From: Dermatemys mawii
Lineage: Eukaryota > Chordata > Testudines > Dermatemydidae
Reading direction: 5' to 3'
Assembly (NCBI GenBank): GCA_007922305.1
Contig: ML677358.1
Span: 14,552,913 to 14,616,912, forward strand
DNA length: 64,000 nt
The translations under genes and the position numbers were made by a program. Shown one piece after another: positions 23,968 to 36,405 of the stretch; within the stretch, counting starts at the first letter, position 1; every line of letters begins with the position of its first letter. The notes under the pieces are model-generated. The model ran no database searches. It was not told the DNA's origin and saw only the letters and a program-made list of their open reading frames with translations.

Positions 23968-24110
23968 GAAAATAGGACTGGAAGGAACCTTATGGGTCAC
24001 TGAGCCCAGTCCATTGCTATCACAGGAAAACCTGTCCTATCGTCCCATTCAGAAACCTCTCAAGTTCCATCTTCACTCCATCTCTTAACTCATGTGACAC
24101 GCTGATCCCC
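23968..24110 (-). mobile_element. CR1 LINE 3'-end fragment, antisense
   Basis: 'TAGGACTGGAAGGAACCTTATGG' (split around 23975) followed by 'GAGCCCAGTCCATTGC' is the reverse complement of the CR1 3' end (…GGTCCCTTCCAGTCCTA). The copy runs toward the left on the minus strand and fades near 24.1 kb. Confidence 0.55.
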
Positions 24111-24299
24111 AGGGAGCGTGGGCTCAGGCGGGGGACGTCTCTCTCCCTCGAGGAAGGAGAAGTTTCTTGTGAGGGGTCATCTCCATTGTGAGGCAGTCCC
24201 AAGTGACAGAAATCCTTCCAAGTCCCTCCTAAGTCCAGAAAGGTCCAGCTTAGACATAATGGTCCCAGCAGGTCCATCCCTGAGCATCTATCTGACTCA

Positions 24300-27200
24300 C
24301 AGTGGGAGTGAGGGTGTTGGCAATTGAGTGATGAATTAGGGGAACTGTATGAAGGGCCTTGATCTGTTTGCTCACTGCCCTATGTTTCCTAAAGGCCAAT
24401 AAATGAAATGATTCTGTCAGAGATAGATGGGCTTTTCTATCCCTTTTCCTCGTCAGGGCAGGACTGCTCCCATCAGCACATTTTCTAGTCTTGCTGCCAT
24501 TATTGTTGCTTCAAGAACAAGCAGTGTTCTGGGGGCTCCCGGTAGAGTCTCGTAAAGGGTGATGGCAGAAGGTGCGGAGATGCTATCCCTGGTTGGGTGT
24601 GGAGGTCCCTGCCTGCTCCATGTTTCAAGCCAGAGAGGCGGTGATGCCCTTGCCCTGCCGTACTGACACCTTGACAGTCCCCCTGCTGACTGGAGAGATC
24701 AGGGCTGGTTCCCATTAGCACCGTACATAGTACAACGTCCTCGCGTTCGCCTGAGGGAGCGTCAGCAGTAATTAAAAGTGCAAGCCCTACTATAGCACTG
24801 TGTAATTTATGGGCTGAAACCTCCTTCCCGCCTCCACTGCTGCCCCCCGTCTAACTCTCACCCTCACCACCTGCCATTCCCTGCTGCTGAGGTGAAACAT
24901 ATGCTTCTCTCACAAGAAGCCATTGTCCCTCCCAAAGCTGCTTATTAAAGCCACGTGTTGGAATGGACTCCAGACCTGGAGTCGTGCCTGGTCATTAACT
25001 CGCCGAAAGCCTGGAAAGAACTGGGGTGCAATTTCCTCCTTTCTGTCCTGCCTGGCTCTCGTAAACCACTGCCTGCAGAGGAGGCCCAAGTGGACAACAG
25101 AGACCCCTTCCTCACACAAGGGCCCATGGCTCCGTTTGGAGCTGGCCTGCTTCTGAGACCTGGAAACGCCGCAGTAACAAAACATCCCTTCCCTCTGACT
25201 CGCCACCTGAGGGCCTCTTCCCTCTGTTGTATCTTCTCCTGGCCCTATTTTGGGGTAGGGGTCTCGCTTTGTGGCCCATGTTCCCCCTTTCCCCGGATAT
25301 AACCCCGGGTTTGGGGCTCCTACTTGGAAAGGCTCTGCCCAGTGGGGTAGCTCACAGGTGCAAGGGGCCTGCAACACTTGTTCTGCTGGAAGGTCTACAG
25401 TTCAGGCACTGGGTGGAGTTGGCCTTGGAAAGCACCTGCCCACGGCACTCAAGAAACGTGCTGGTTCAGAATATCTCCCAGACGGTCTCTGCTGGCTGGA
25501 CTCCTGGAGGAACCCCACTTGCCTGCTCTTGGTGGACTCTATTAAGGAGGCAGCGGTACTGGTGTGCACACTGCCAGCCTTCCCCCCACCAGTGACTTGC
25601 CCTTGGGGGCCAATGGCAGCTCTTGTCACGCACAGAGCGGGAGTGAGTCAAACCCTTTGCCTCCTTCCCTTTGTTTCTCCCCTTACTTTTTCCTCACGTT
25701 CCCGTCCCCTCTTTTGCTGGCTAGTTCTCGCTTCCTTCCCTTCCCAGCGTGTCCTTAACCCTTCTGCATAACAAGGCAGTTGGCCCACCTGCATTTCACA
25801 AAGATGGGATCTGCAGCTGGCAGCAAAGCCTGATACTGCTTTCCACCGAGAAGGCCTGAGCCACAAGCCTGAGTCCAAACACGCCCGAAGATGGGGAAGT
25901 TCAGGGTCGAATCCAAACGTTCCAGTACTCTCTGCGAGGGGAGGTGAGCTGCCCCGTGTTTCGTACTGCCCTACAATGTGCCGCCCTGAGCATGCACGAG
26001 CAAACTTGCTTCCTACCGCCCAGCTCCCAAAGGCTTTGCCATGAGAATGCTCTGGAGGCAAGAATGAAGGGAGAGAGATTTCCCCTCCCTCGCTGCACAA
26101 GCCCGTCCTGGGCGCCGGATCAAACAGGAGCAATTCTAAAGATCACCCAAGCCATTCAGTGACATGAAGGAGGGCACGGGGTACGAACACGGAGCTCCAC
26201 TCTGCTGGCTCAACACTTTTTCTCTCACAAACTGTGCATTCTCCTGGGACTGTGAGCAGGCACAGAACTGGCTGCATTTGCCTGGAAGGGTTGGACTGAT
26301 CAACTCCGGTTACAGAACCCTTCTGCTGGGAAGTGGGTCCTTCAGGTGCCCATCAGGAGGGCTCACTGGAGGTAGCCTTTGAATGGAAAGACCCACTGAG
26401 AGCAGCCCGCTGCAAGTCAGAGCTGGAGCGGCCAGCCAGCCTGGAGGTGATGGGTGGAGAGGGAGAGAACCTGGCAGTTGCTCCTAGCCTAGCAGGTCCT
26501 GCTGCAGGAATGAAAAGGGCTTTCAAAGGCTCAGGCCCCTGGGTTCCCGGGGCGCGCGAGCACCACTAGCTCTCTTCCTGGGGGGGAAGCCAGCTTGCGA
26601 GGAGGGAAGAAGTGCACAGCTGGGCCAGACGCCACATTCCCAGCCCATCTGTAATAACATGGAGCGTCTAGACACCCGAGTGCGGAACAGTGACTGGCAT
26701 TGTTCATCCAAAACAGCCCAGTTGCCAAGCGGGCAAGCGCTCGTCCCAGTCAGCTGGCTGGGGGGCGCTGGGACAGGAAGGCAGCACAGGGTGGAATGCT
26801 GGAAAAGGGGGCTCCCCCTGGAAGGGGTGGGGGTGGAGCATAGTGACAGCAGAGTCAGCTTCTTGACTTCTTTGAAGCCTGCTCCATGTGCAGAGCAAAC
26901 CCTTTAAAGAAACGTCGCCGTTTCAATGCTGCAAGAGCACATTTAGAGATGGGGGGGGGGTTTTGGTGGTGTGATCAAGGGCGTCCCTGTGACGTGAGAT
27001 GGGCCCCTACAGGGAGAGCTCCTTCTCCAGCTTACTAGCAGCTGGAGCAGAGAGCCAGGCCTTTTGCAAGGCTCCGCTAAGTACACACATGTGCTTTCCA
27101 CAAGCTGCGGCCAGCCAGCAGGATCCTTTTGAGCTCACCGTTAACCCTTTCATCAAAGCGGCTCAGCCTTGGGCTGCTGCTCTTGGAAGCCTCACTCCTG

Positions 27201-28315
27201 CGAGATGCAGAACTCCTGGTGAAATTAGGACTCGAAAGCCTCCCTCTTGCACCGTTACCTCCTGTGCTTAACACATACCTGAGAACCCAAGAGACCCTTC
27301 TGAATGCACATGAAACTCGACACCCATAAAATAAAAGGCGAATGGGGGAACGATGGACCCGCTCAGTGGCTGCTTTGTCCCATTCAGATCCTCCGGTGGT
27401 GCTGGAGCATTTGTACCCACATGGGAGAGATGGTGGTCACCCCAGTGTGGAATCGTGACACCAGTGATGGCAAGAGCGTCGACACATACCTGGGGAAGCA
27501 GCAGGGAAGGGAGAGGAAACCCAGACAGGGAGTAGGGAACAGATCGGTTGGGTTTTGTTTATTTTAAAACGACTTCTTGTGTGGCTCGAGTAGGTTAATT
27601 TTGGAATATTTGTTACAGAGCCTAGTTAAACCAAAACACTCAATGGGAAAAGAGCAGTGAGCCAAACCCCGAGCCGCTTCCCCACAAAACACACCATCTT
27701 CGATGGTTCAAATAAACCGGAGCCCCAGATCTAACCCGCTGCTGGCTTTCCAAAACAACACCTGACTGCCGTGATTTGGGATGTGCAAAATCTCGTCTGC
27801 TTTTGCCTGGCTCTGTGTGATTCCAAGAGGAGCCAAGCCCGGTGTCAATCTGCAATCCACCCACTTTCCTCAGTGCTTTGGGGTTTGAATCATATAGATG
27901 CTGGAACTGAACCACCCTTGGTTTGGGATTTACACAACAGAAAACCGAGCGAGGTGTTGCAAAATCCAAACCACTGTGAGTATTGCCGGTCTCCATAGCT
28001 CCTGTGATCTTCACAAAACTCCCACATCACAGCAAGAGACTCACATTTCTTTGGGGAGCTAAATCCACAAGGCTCTTGGAGGTCTCAGGAAGAGAGGAGC
28101 AAGGCAACATCCGGCAAAGTTACTCCCTTTTAATAATGTGGTGAATCAAGAGGGGAACCCAAACAGAGCTCACTGTATGAAGGGCAATTGCAGGGTCACA
28201 AAGTCATGACGCAAAACTTCTAAGTGCCTCATTGAGCCACCAAAATGCACCTGAATAAAACCAAATGCAGCAACAAGCAAGGCTCGAAGTGCAAAGATAT
28301 CAGCTTTCTAAGGCT
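24300..28315. other. Unannotated, mostly single-copy sequence
   Basis: No recognisable exon, RNA gene or repeat. Open frames up to about 165 codons occur on both strands around 25-26 kb and overlap each other. A G run lies at 26951-26960. Confidence 0.5.
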
Positions 28316-28380
28316 TGGTCTACCCTAGAAAAGCTTTGATGGTGTAGCTATATCAGCAAACTCCTTTGTAAAATAGGTGG
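28316..28380. repeat. Foldback element end fragment
   Basis: 'GGCTTGGTCTACCCTAGAAAA' then 'GATGGTGTAGCTATATCAGC' resembles the start of a GTCTAC-ended nonautonomous DNA element. The opposite end is not visible. Confidence 0.4.
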
Positions 28381-28647
28381 GATCTTATTGGGAACCTGCC
28401 TTTGAGAACCCCTGAACTGTTGAAATCCAGCCCCAAACCCAGATCCGCCTATATTGGCTTGTTGTTGTGGTTTAGTTTCATTTCAGTGGTGCCCAGTCTC
28501 CGCAGTCAGAGCAAGGCTCCCTTTGTGCCGGTACAAATGCACAATAAGACACAGTCCCTGCAGCATGGCATTTGCCACCGAAGGCCGCAACCTTTTCATT
28601 GATTCCTAGATTCTAAAGCCAGAAGGGGCCATTGGGATCATCCCGGA

Positions 28648-28967
28648 AAGGGGTTCTCAAACTTCATTGTACTGCGACCCCTTTCTGACAACAAAAATTA
28701 CTGCACGACCCGGTGTGAGAGGCCTGGGGGCTGAAGCCTGAGCCCGCCTGAGCCCCACTGCCCTGGACAGGGGGCCAACGCCGAAGCCTACGGGTTCAGC
28801 TCCAGGCAGGGGGCCTGTAATCCGAGCCCTGCTGCCCAGGGCTGAAGTCCTCGGGTTTTGGCCCCATGAGGTGGGAATCAGGTTTTGGCCTTGGGCTCCA
28901 GCATGTCTTAGCCAGCCCTGGTGATCCCATTAAAATGGGGTTGTGACCCACAGTTTGAGAATCCCTG
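28648..28967. mobile_element. Nonautonomous hAT-like element nested in CR1
   Basis: Ends are AAGGGGTTCTCAAAC on the left and, in reverse complement, CAGGGATTCTCAAAC on the right, the well-known CAGxGGTTCTCAAAC terminus of Charlie-type hAT elements. The body is GC-rich with no transposase frame. Target duplication is not clear because the flanking CR1 has diverged. Confidence 0.7.
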
Positions 28968-29175
28968 ATCTAGTCTGACCCCCCCTGTAGTACACAGGCC
29001 GTAGAACTTCCCCAAGATAATTCCTAGAGCAGAGCTTTTAGAAGAAAAATATCCAGTCTTGATTTAATAATTCTTTCCAGCCTGAATTTGTCTAACTTCA
29101 ACTTCCAGCTGTTGGAGCATGTTCAACCTTTCTCGGCTAGACTGAAGAGCCCAGTATTAAAGATCTGTCCCCTTG

Positions 29176-29345
29176 CTAGGTACTTACAGACGTGATCAAG
29201 TCATTCCTTAACCTTCTCTTTGTTAGCCTCAAAGAGCTCAATCTATTCAGTTTACCACCATAAGGCAGGTTTTCTAATCCTTGAATCATTCTTGTAGCTC
29301 TTCTCTGAACCCTCCCCAATTTATCAACATCCTTCTTGAAACTGG
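29176..29345 (-). pseudogene. CR1 reverse-transcriptase C-terminal fragment
   Basis: The minus-strand frame includes FKKDVDKLGRVQRRATRMI and LTKRRLRNDLI, which align with the CR1 C-terminal region also present at 48.3 kb ([16 protein letters not shown]). The upstream part of the enclosing frame (29346-29430) does not match CR1 and is probably flanking sequence. Confidence 0.75.
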
Positions 29346-29677
29346 GCCCACGCAAAGCTTCTCTGAAATCCATGGGGTCTTTCACAGGATCTTGGTTAAG
29401 GCAAGACACAGCAAGTGGGTGTTCAGACAAATAGAGAGGGCGGGAGAGGAAGGAGACAGGACAATGACAGAGCTGGGTTGTAGCTAGTCCAACGTCATGC
29501 CCAATTCACTAGTTTCAAGCTTTTTTTTTTCTCTTTGGCTAGTGCCTTTGCTAATTTCCAGCAAGGCTTACCTGAAAATCAAGCTCTTTGTTTCTAAGAG
29601 GTCCTCTATACTTGCTGTGTCTGTTTATTCCCCACCCAGCTGGCTCTTTGGGGCATCAGGCAATTACCTAGGGGGTC

Positions 29678-29886
29678 AAACACTAGACTGGGAGTCAGAA
29701 GACCTGCATTCCATCCCAGCTCTGCGACTAGCCCCCTGGCTTCCCTTAGGCAAGTCATGGCCCTGCAATGTGCCTCAGTATCCCCATATGTAAAAGTGGG
29801 ATGATGATGATATTGACCTGCTTTGTAAGGCACTAAGAGATCTACTCATGAAAAGCACCATAGAGGAGCTAAGTATTATCATTATC
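29678..29886 (+). mobile_element. MIR/CORE-type SINE with LINE-like tail
   Basis: The head reads 'CACTAGACTGGGAGTCAGAA' and 'CATTCCATCCCAGCTCTGC', then 'AGGCAAGTCATGG', 'GCCTCAGTATCCCCATATG' and the tail 'GAAAAGCACCATAGAGGAGC' ending in TATTATCATTAT. This is the complete head-core-tail order of a tRNA-derived CORE-SINE. Confidence 0.75.
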
Positions 29887-30311
29887 CCTCAGCAGCTAAC
29901 CATGTGGTGCTAAACAAGACTAGTTCTGTCAGCCCCTCAGTACATTATGAAAATTTTTTCAAGGGGCCGCTGTTGCTAATCTGAATTCAGCTGCACTGGT
30001 GTTAGCAACGCTAGCATAGATGGGTCATCACCTGCTGGCACCATTTTCAGCACCCTGGTGATGAGCCTGGGCTGTGCTATTGTCATGAGGTTACCGCTGT
30101 GATCGCTATCGCTGGGGAAAATGCAACTTGTAAAAGAACAGGAACATTGTGTGGGTGTTTGGTGCAGTGCTGGACTTTGCTCACCTGCCTTTGTGCCCCA
30201 GGTGAGCGCACACCGTTATCAGGATAGACTAGGCGTGGCTTTCCCAGTATTGAGCTTTGCAGATCTTTGGGTGACAGGTGACTTCACCTTCCCTCCCCAC
30301 TGCTTCTCCTC

Positions 30312-30435
30312 TAGGGTGACCAGATAGCAAGTGTGAAAAATCGGGACCAGGGATGGGGGGTAATAGGAGTCTATATAAGAAAAAGCTCCAAATATTGGGA
30401 CTGTTCCTATAAAATCGGGACATTTGGTCACCCTA
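30312..30435. mobile_element. 124-bp hAT-type MITE (TAGGGTGACCA family)
   Basis: Ends TAGGGTGACCAGAT and TTTGGTCACCCTA are inverted repeats. Flanks TTCTCCTC (30304-30311) and TTCTCCCC (30436-30443) match at 7 of 8 bases, an 8-bp target duplication. A second copy in the other orientation lies at 49012-49168. Confidence 0.8.
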
Positions 30436-31419
30436 TTCTCCCCACCAACATGGAATCACTACGCTCAAGTGCTTCCCCAGCAGCTGCAGGCTGGTTAGAC
30501 TCCAAAAATCACAGCCTTCCCCTCTTGCCCTCGCAACCAGGCATCCGTGCAAATCACAGCCATGCAGCCTCCTTAAAAAACAAACCAAACCATTTTTACC
30601 AGACCGCCCGCGACACCTCAGCCCCTAGCAGGCCCAGCAGCACATCCGTAACACGCAAGCCGCGCTGGCTAACAGCGGCAACATGTGTTTCGTATTCTGC
30701 TTGGATGTGTGTGGATTCTCCTGCCTCTTTCCGTGAATACCACATGACGAGTGTGGAGGCAGAATTTGCCTCCCCCATAGGCCGGCAATAATTACTGGCA
30801 TGTAGTCTCATCCTTTCTAGGTGATGTTACGCCCCCTACTTCTGTTGCTTGAGGCCAAGTCATAGTGGGCCATTGACAAGACAGGGATGTTTGTGGAAAT
30901 GCCCAATGATTTTGGAGTAATTGTCTAATACTCTGAGTAATTTGCCAGAAGGGCTTTCCAGCAAAGAGGAGAACCTCAGAGCCAAATGCGTCATCCTTCA
31001 TAAGAACGAGGAATAATACTGCAAGGCTGCGTATTCGCCTCTCAGAGGCATAGTGGGATAAACCACTAGCCTGTCATCTGGAGAGACCTAGTGGAAGAAG
31101 TTTGGTGTGTCCAGGTGGGGGATGTTATTCATATTACAACGCCACTTCATGATCGACGGTCCGGATGGACCCATGAAGAATTGTCAAACGCTCACGGGCA
31201 GCACGGGGAGCGGAGCTAGGCTGGCGTCGAGTGCGGTTGACTATGGCACCCTCTGGGCTGCCTCATGTCATACTAATAACAAATAAGGAACAAAATAAAA
31301 GGCTGCTGGATTTTCTTGCTCTTAGAAATTACTTTATCACTTGCCCCATGTGGGGGGATTGGCTTGTTTCATCTGACTGGTGTCCACTGTCTGTGCCAAT
31401 GCCAGTGTAAATCAACCAG

Positions 31420-31725
31420 CTGCTGGGTAAACTGTGCCAGTGGTGTGTGGCACAATCGGTCAGGCTACGCTGCAGTGCGAGCCTGCCAGCCCGGGTTGAC
31501 AGACTTGCGCTAGCTCGGCTTGGGCTAGAAGGCTGAAAGTAGCAGCGTGGACGTTGCAGTTCTCGGTGACCCAAGCTAGCCATCTGAGTTCAGACCCAAT
31601 GGGTCAGGCAGGCTGGAAAGTCCAAGCCACACTGCTATTTTTAGCATGCTAGCTCGAACCCCGCTAGTATGAGTCTGGCCACCTTTTGCGAGGCTTCCTC
31701 CTAGCTGCAGTGGAGATGTATCCTT
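31420..31725. repeat. Diverged GTCTAC-family foldback element
   Basis: Contains 'GCTAGCTCGGCTTGGGCTAG', 'GCAGCGTGGACGTTGCAG' and a right end 'GCAGTGGAGATGTATCC' that resembles GCAGTGTAGATGTACCC. Inner wording matches the copy at 63.7 kb. The left boundary is approximate. Confidence 0.4.
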
Positions 31726-31729
31726 ATGG

Positions 31730-34700
31730 GCTTCATGCCAGGGAGGGTGGGAGGCATTAGTTTACCTCCTGGTGGGTGGGATATGGTATTGCAAGGAAAT
31801 AGGAGCCAGGCCACTTCACTTGCAAGATTCCATCTCCCGTCTCATTCTACCTGGGGAGCACGGGAAGGGGCTGGAAAGCCCCGTCTGTCAGATCCGCCAA
31901 TAGGCTGCAACATCCTTTGTGCTTAAAACATTAGTGCACCCTTGATAGTGATCCCCATTTCCCTTTCCTTTGCCCCCTGGGAAACTGGGGGTCCTGTTCT
32001 TAGTCTCTCTCCTCATGGAGAACATTGAAGGCAAAATACACATGTTTTTGAACCCTCTCCATGCCCGCGTGGTCTCTCTTCCATCTGTTGCTTTGGCCCA
32101 TTTGAGGTCACTCCTGAACACTCCTGCTTGCTTCCAGATCTGCCCTGTAGAAATCCAGAGACCCTTGTGAGTAGCCAACAGCCCTCAGAAGGGGGAAAGG
32201 ACAGAGGCACTGACCGAAGAAGGAGGTGGGACACCAGATGGGGAATGCAGACTTGTAATTATTTAAAGAGGAAGGGAAGGACAATTTATTTTCAGATTCT
32301 TCTCAGGCAGGAATGTGCTGAGCTGAAATCTTCCCAGAGGGAGAGACTGATGTGGTGGGGAGAAGATAATTAATATTTCTCCCTCTTTGTTGAAAAGAAA
32401 ATGAAAAATTACCCTCTGTGTCCCGCTTCGCCTGATCCTTTCCAGAGCTGGAGGAAGTCTGGCCAGGCCTATGTTTGAACCAGCGCTGGCTACACATGAC
32501 ACATGACAATAAATGGACCAGAAAGGATGCTCTGTTACTCTGGAATGCCCACAGTTCTCTCTGCACCACGCACGCTCACACCAGCCGGGCTCCGATGGGT
32601 GATTGATGGCATTGCTGTCAGAGTGGAGGGAAAGGAGGATTCCACCACTAGCCATAACAGCTCGGCCTGGATTCTTTCCAGCAGCCAGATGTTCTGAAAC
32701 AGCAGCCTTCAGTGTCTCAAGGTGGGGAGAACAGGCCGGGACAGCCAGTTCCCAGCTGCCCAGGTTTGCAGAAAGTCAGTTGCTTCTCCTCCAGTCTGGT
32801 AAAGTCAGGGAGAGGGTGTGGCTGAGATCCTGGAGAAAGCTCCCCTTGGTCTCCTGGCTAGCAGCCTTACAGGTAACACGTTGTGTTTCTCCTGCCGTTC
32901 CATGGCCGTTTGCTGGCACTTGTTCCATGCTGAGCAATAATTCATGAAAAGGCATCCTAGACCCAGTGAACAACAGCAGGAATCACCTCTCCTCCCCCTC
33001 CCCCCTTCATTCAGGAGCACGGGGTGCCCCATTCCTCAGCAATGTGAACTCAGTTGCCCTTGCCCTTGTTTTCATCTTGTCCCACCCCGAATGGGAAGCC
33101 TTTGGCACATGGCCCCTCCATTATCAAGGGTTCTTCCAGAGCCTCATTCAATTAGCTACAGGGATCCCACCTGTGTGCCATCGGGCACCAGGTGACTGGT
33201 GTCAGGCTGGGGTGTGTCCTATCGACGCCCACTTTTACCTCCTCCCCTCTCGCTTTTCAAAGCCTCTTCTTTCCCCGTCCATCTCGGCAATTAACCCCCT
33301 TCGCGCTGCGCTTCGCACTGGGGAACACCTGCTTTGGCTGGTTTTACAAATCTCATTCTTTTGAGTGCAATTTTTACTATTAAAGTGAATCACCGGGCAG
33401 CAACTGGTGCCCTGTGCCGGGGCGAGGGGGGGTATGTTGTCATTTACAATGCAGAAATTAGTGTCACGGGGGCACCTGATGTCACAAGCGGGTGCTCAGC
33501 GCTCAGATGGAACTGGACACGCTCATCCAAGTGCCCCAATGTGAAAACGGCTCCCTCCCTTGTGCCACGCACAGCCATGTGTGTATTTATAGATGACACA
33601 ACACACACACACTCACCCTTGCACAATCAGAGGCATGCGGGCACACTTATCTGACAGTTGTGCATGCACACACACAGAAATAACTTGTGTTCGCAGTCCC
33701 AAAATGCACACAGTCTCCTCTTTAGCACTCACTATCGCACGCACATGAGCATAATCAACACCCTCCCACCCCGACACACACACTCGGCGAGTACACACAG
33801 ACCTCCATGCAGCAAACCCCTCCGAATGAGCCAGAATAAATAGTTTGTGGTAAATGACCAGAGCTAATAATTATAAAAATCTGCACTTATGACCCGAAGA
33901 CAAGAAACGGTTTCCAAGCAGCTGGTGAACACATGATCCTGGGTATCGCTGTAGTCTCTGTTCAGTCTGCCTGGACGCATTATGTTCCAGGGTTCGGAAC
34001 AATCTCGGTACACAAGGCTACAAGGGGAGAGTTCGGGAGCAGTCTCAGAGCTCTAGTTCATTATACTCGACGAGGCCAGAGGGCTGATTTTTCTCCCACT
34101 GGCTTCGGCGAATGGGAGTTGCTGGTCCCTTGCCGGGAAGCAAACTGGGTTGCAGATGTGCAGTCTAGGCCAGATCTGGGGTGGTCTGCAAAGCCCTGCT
34201 TAGGGGGCTGTCGGAAGTTGCATCCGGGGGAGATGTTTCAGGATCCCCCACTGACTGGGCCAGGGTAATGGTTACCGAGGCAGACGTGAAAAATAGGTTT
34301 AGTTTCCTGCTGAACGAGCCTGATTTTCAAGGAGTTGGGACAATATTGTTGCTGAAAACACCCCAGGAAAAACAATTAGAGCAGGACCCTAAACAAAGAG
34401 GGAAGCAGCTGGTGAAGGAAAGTAGGGCAAGCTATAGGCTAACCAGCCATGAGCAGGGGCGGCCCACAGCCACTGAAGAAGGCAGCACTGGAAGCACTGT
34501 GGCCAGAATCCTATTTAAACAAAGTTGGTGACTAGCAAGGTCATGCTGATGCCATTTCCCTGGCCTGTGTGGGCAGGGACGAGTCACCAGGAAATCCTGC
34601 CTCGGAAGAGTCTATTATTATCAGAGTTTAGTACTGGCCTTGCCTCCAGGGCCAAAGAGTGTGGCAAATGGTGCATAGATGGGGAGGGAGGTGCAGGTTG

Positions 34701-35165
34701 CAGGGACAAGGAGGTGTTGGGATGCATGTAAGGTGTGTGTATAATTTAATTCCAATCACTTTCACAGCGAGGCAATTCCCATGTAAGCTGAGCCTCAGAG
34801 GTACCTGCGCTCACTCCTTTATGCATTTAATGTTACCCATTGCAACTGGGTTTATTTACTGGCGATGCTGCCATTGACCTCCGCTGGGGACCTCCTTTAG
34901 CTCAGCCAGTGGAGCTGCTCCATTGGCCCTCGGATTGCCGTATTGACCCTTCCCTCTCGAGGCTGGAGGACTGCGCGGGAGCTGTGGGGAAACACAGGCA
35001 GTGGTGGCTGATGGAGATTCTTTGGCGGCTGTTCTGAAGCGCTCCCCTCTAGGTTAAGACTCTTTGGGTGCAAGACAACTGGCACCCAGTGATGCTGGGT
35101 GAAGACCAAGGGCTGTGGGATTGTGTCGATCTACCCTGACAGCTGAGTTTAATTTCTACCGTCTC
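31730..35165. other. Mostly single-copy sequence
   Basis: No coding exon was recognised. A CA-rich, cryptically simple tract lies at about 33590-33800. The segment near 33270-33400 has low repeat similarity and could be conserved noncoding DNA, which cannot be judged without alignment. Confidence 0.45.
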
Positions 35166-35169
35166 AATA

Positions 35170-35270
35170 TTGTGGTTATTGATAAGTTCCAGCCACATGT
35201 TCGATGCCGGGCCAGGCACAGAAATGAGGATGGCTCCTGCCCCAAACGGTTTGTAGCCTGAGACAGGCCA
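35170..35270 (-). mobile_element. SINE tail fragment, antisense
   Basis: 'GGCCAGGCACAG' and 'GCTCCTGCCCCAAACGGTTT' are antisense to the SINE 3' region that reads '...AGGGCCTAGCACA' and '...GGCAGGGACTG' at 57.9 kb. Short and diverged. Confidence 0.35.
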
Positions 35271-36299
35271 GCATAGGCCTAGGCAGAGGCGCTGGAGATC
35301 AGAGAGCTTGGACAGTAATTTATGTGGAGGCCAGGCGTAGCAAGAAGGGGGAGGGATATCCCAGGATGGGGACCGCCAAGGAGACTGGGCGTGACGGGGT
35401 GGGAACTGCCGAGGTGTGTGAGCTAGGAGGGTGCACCGGGATGGGGAGCACTGATTAAAACAGCAGAAAGGAGAAAACTGAAAACAACATCATCTCCTTT
35501 TCTAAGCTGCTTTCTCCTTTGGGTCTGCCAGTGCTTGTTGCATTGTCTGGCTTATAGGTCCCGAACATGTGGTTGGATCCACTCAGGTAAACTCTTGTGC
35601 CTGGTGTCAAATCCCATTGACTTTGGCAAGACCCCATGTGGACATAGGATCCCCTTCCCATGGCTCAGATGGCAGGACTGGGGCCTAGGATTAGAGCCCC
35701 TGCCAAGACCGTGCCTGTGGTTTCATGTGGATCCAGAGCAGCAGAGAGAACAGCCTGGGGGAGAGAGCTTAGCTGTTGGGGAAGGTTTTTCTCCTTCTGG
35801 CACAAAGCCGCTGCCAGTGAAGTGCCTCATGTTGATGAAAAAAAGAGATGTCTTGTTGATTCCGTTATGTTGACTTGGAGAAAAATATGCTGGTTTTCAG
35901 GTCAGCACTGAGTTTTCCCTCTCTGGCTCCTTGGGTTCATGATAGATGATGACTCAGGCAGTAAACAGCAGCCGTATCCAAAGCCGAGCTCTCTGGTTGG
36001 CTGACCTCCACGCTTTGAAGAACTTCCCAACTGTGGAGCCTGGCCTTGACTGGGACTTAGGCCGAGCGTTACCGGCTCCACTAAACTCAGGACAGCTGAG
36101 AAGTGGTTTTTACTGAGGCAGAGTGCCGTGTAGAAAGAGAGGGAGAGGACAAGGGAGGGAGATATCCAGGGAAAGCCCGGTACGGAGAGGTGGTATGTTC
36201 TGTGTCTAAAGTGAAGGAGCTCCAAGCCCTTTTCAAACACCCTGAATGGCTTTAAAGGAATTCCTCTCCCCAGCCCTGCTGAGAGTTAGGTCCATATGA

Positions 36300-36405
36300 T
36301 TTCCACTGTTTTACAGACGATGAAATCAAGCCACACAATCTTGTCTGAGGTCACCCGTGTGGGAGTAGAACCCAAGGCTTCCTGAGTCCCAGCCCCCATG
36401 CTGGG
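36300..36405 (-). mobile_element. MIR/CORE-type SINE fragment, antisense
   Basis: 'CACTGTTTTACAGACGATGA', 'CTTGTCTGAGGTCACCCG' and 'GGCTTCCTGAGTCCCAGCCC' are, in reverse complement, the tail-to-head order of the SINE seen at 29.7 and 57.8 kb. Confidence 0.6.

Larger units (their letters stand above)
28603..29375 (-). mobile_element. CR1 LINE, minus strand, interrupted by a hAT-like insertion
   Basis: Read on the minus strand, the segment runs from the reverse-transcriptase C-terminus (29345 down to about 29176) through the 3' UTR to a terminal 'AGAATCTAGGAATCA' at 28603-28617. The 3' UTR is split by a 320-bp insertion at 28648-28967: 'AAAGCCAGAAGGGGCCATTGG' lies on one side and 'GATCTAGTCTGACC' on the other, which are adjacent in intact CR1 copies. 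The order dates the insertion after the CR1. Confidence 0.8.

Noticed and set aside
24910..25377. 155-codon minus-strand open frame
   Set aside because: Overlaps three plus-strand frames of similar length and has no known motif.
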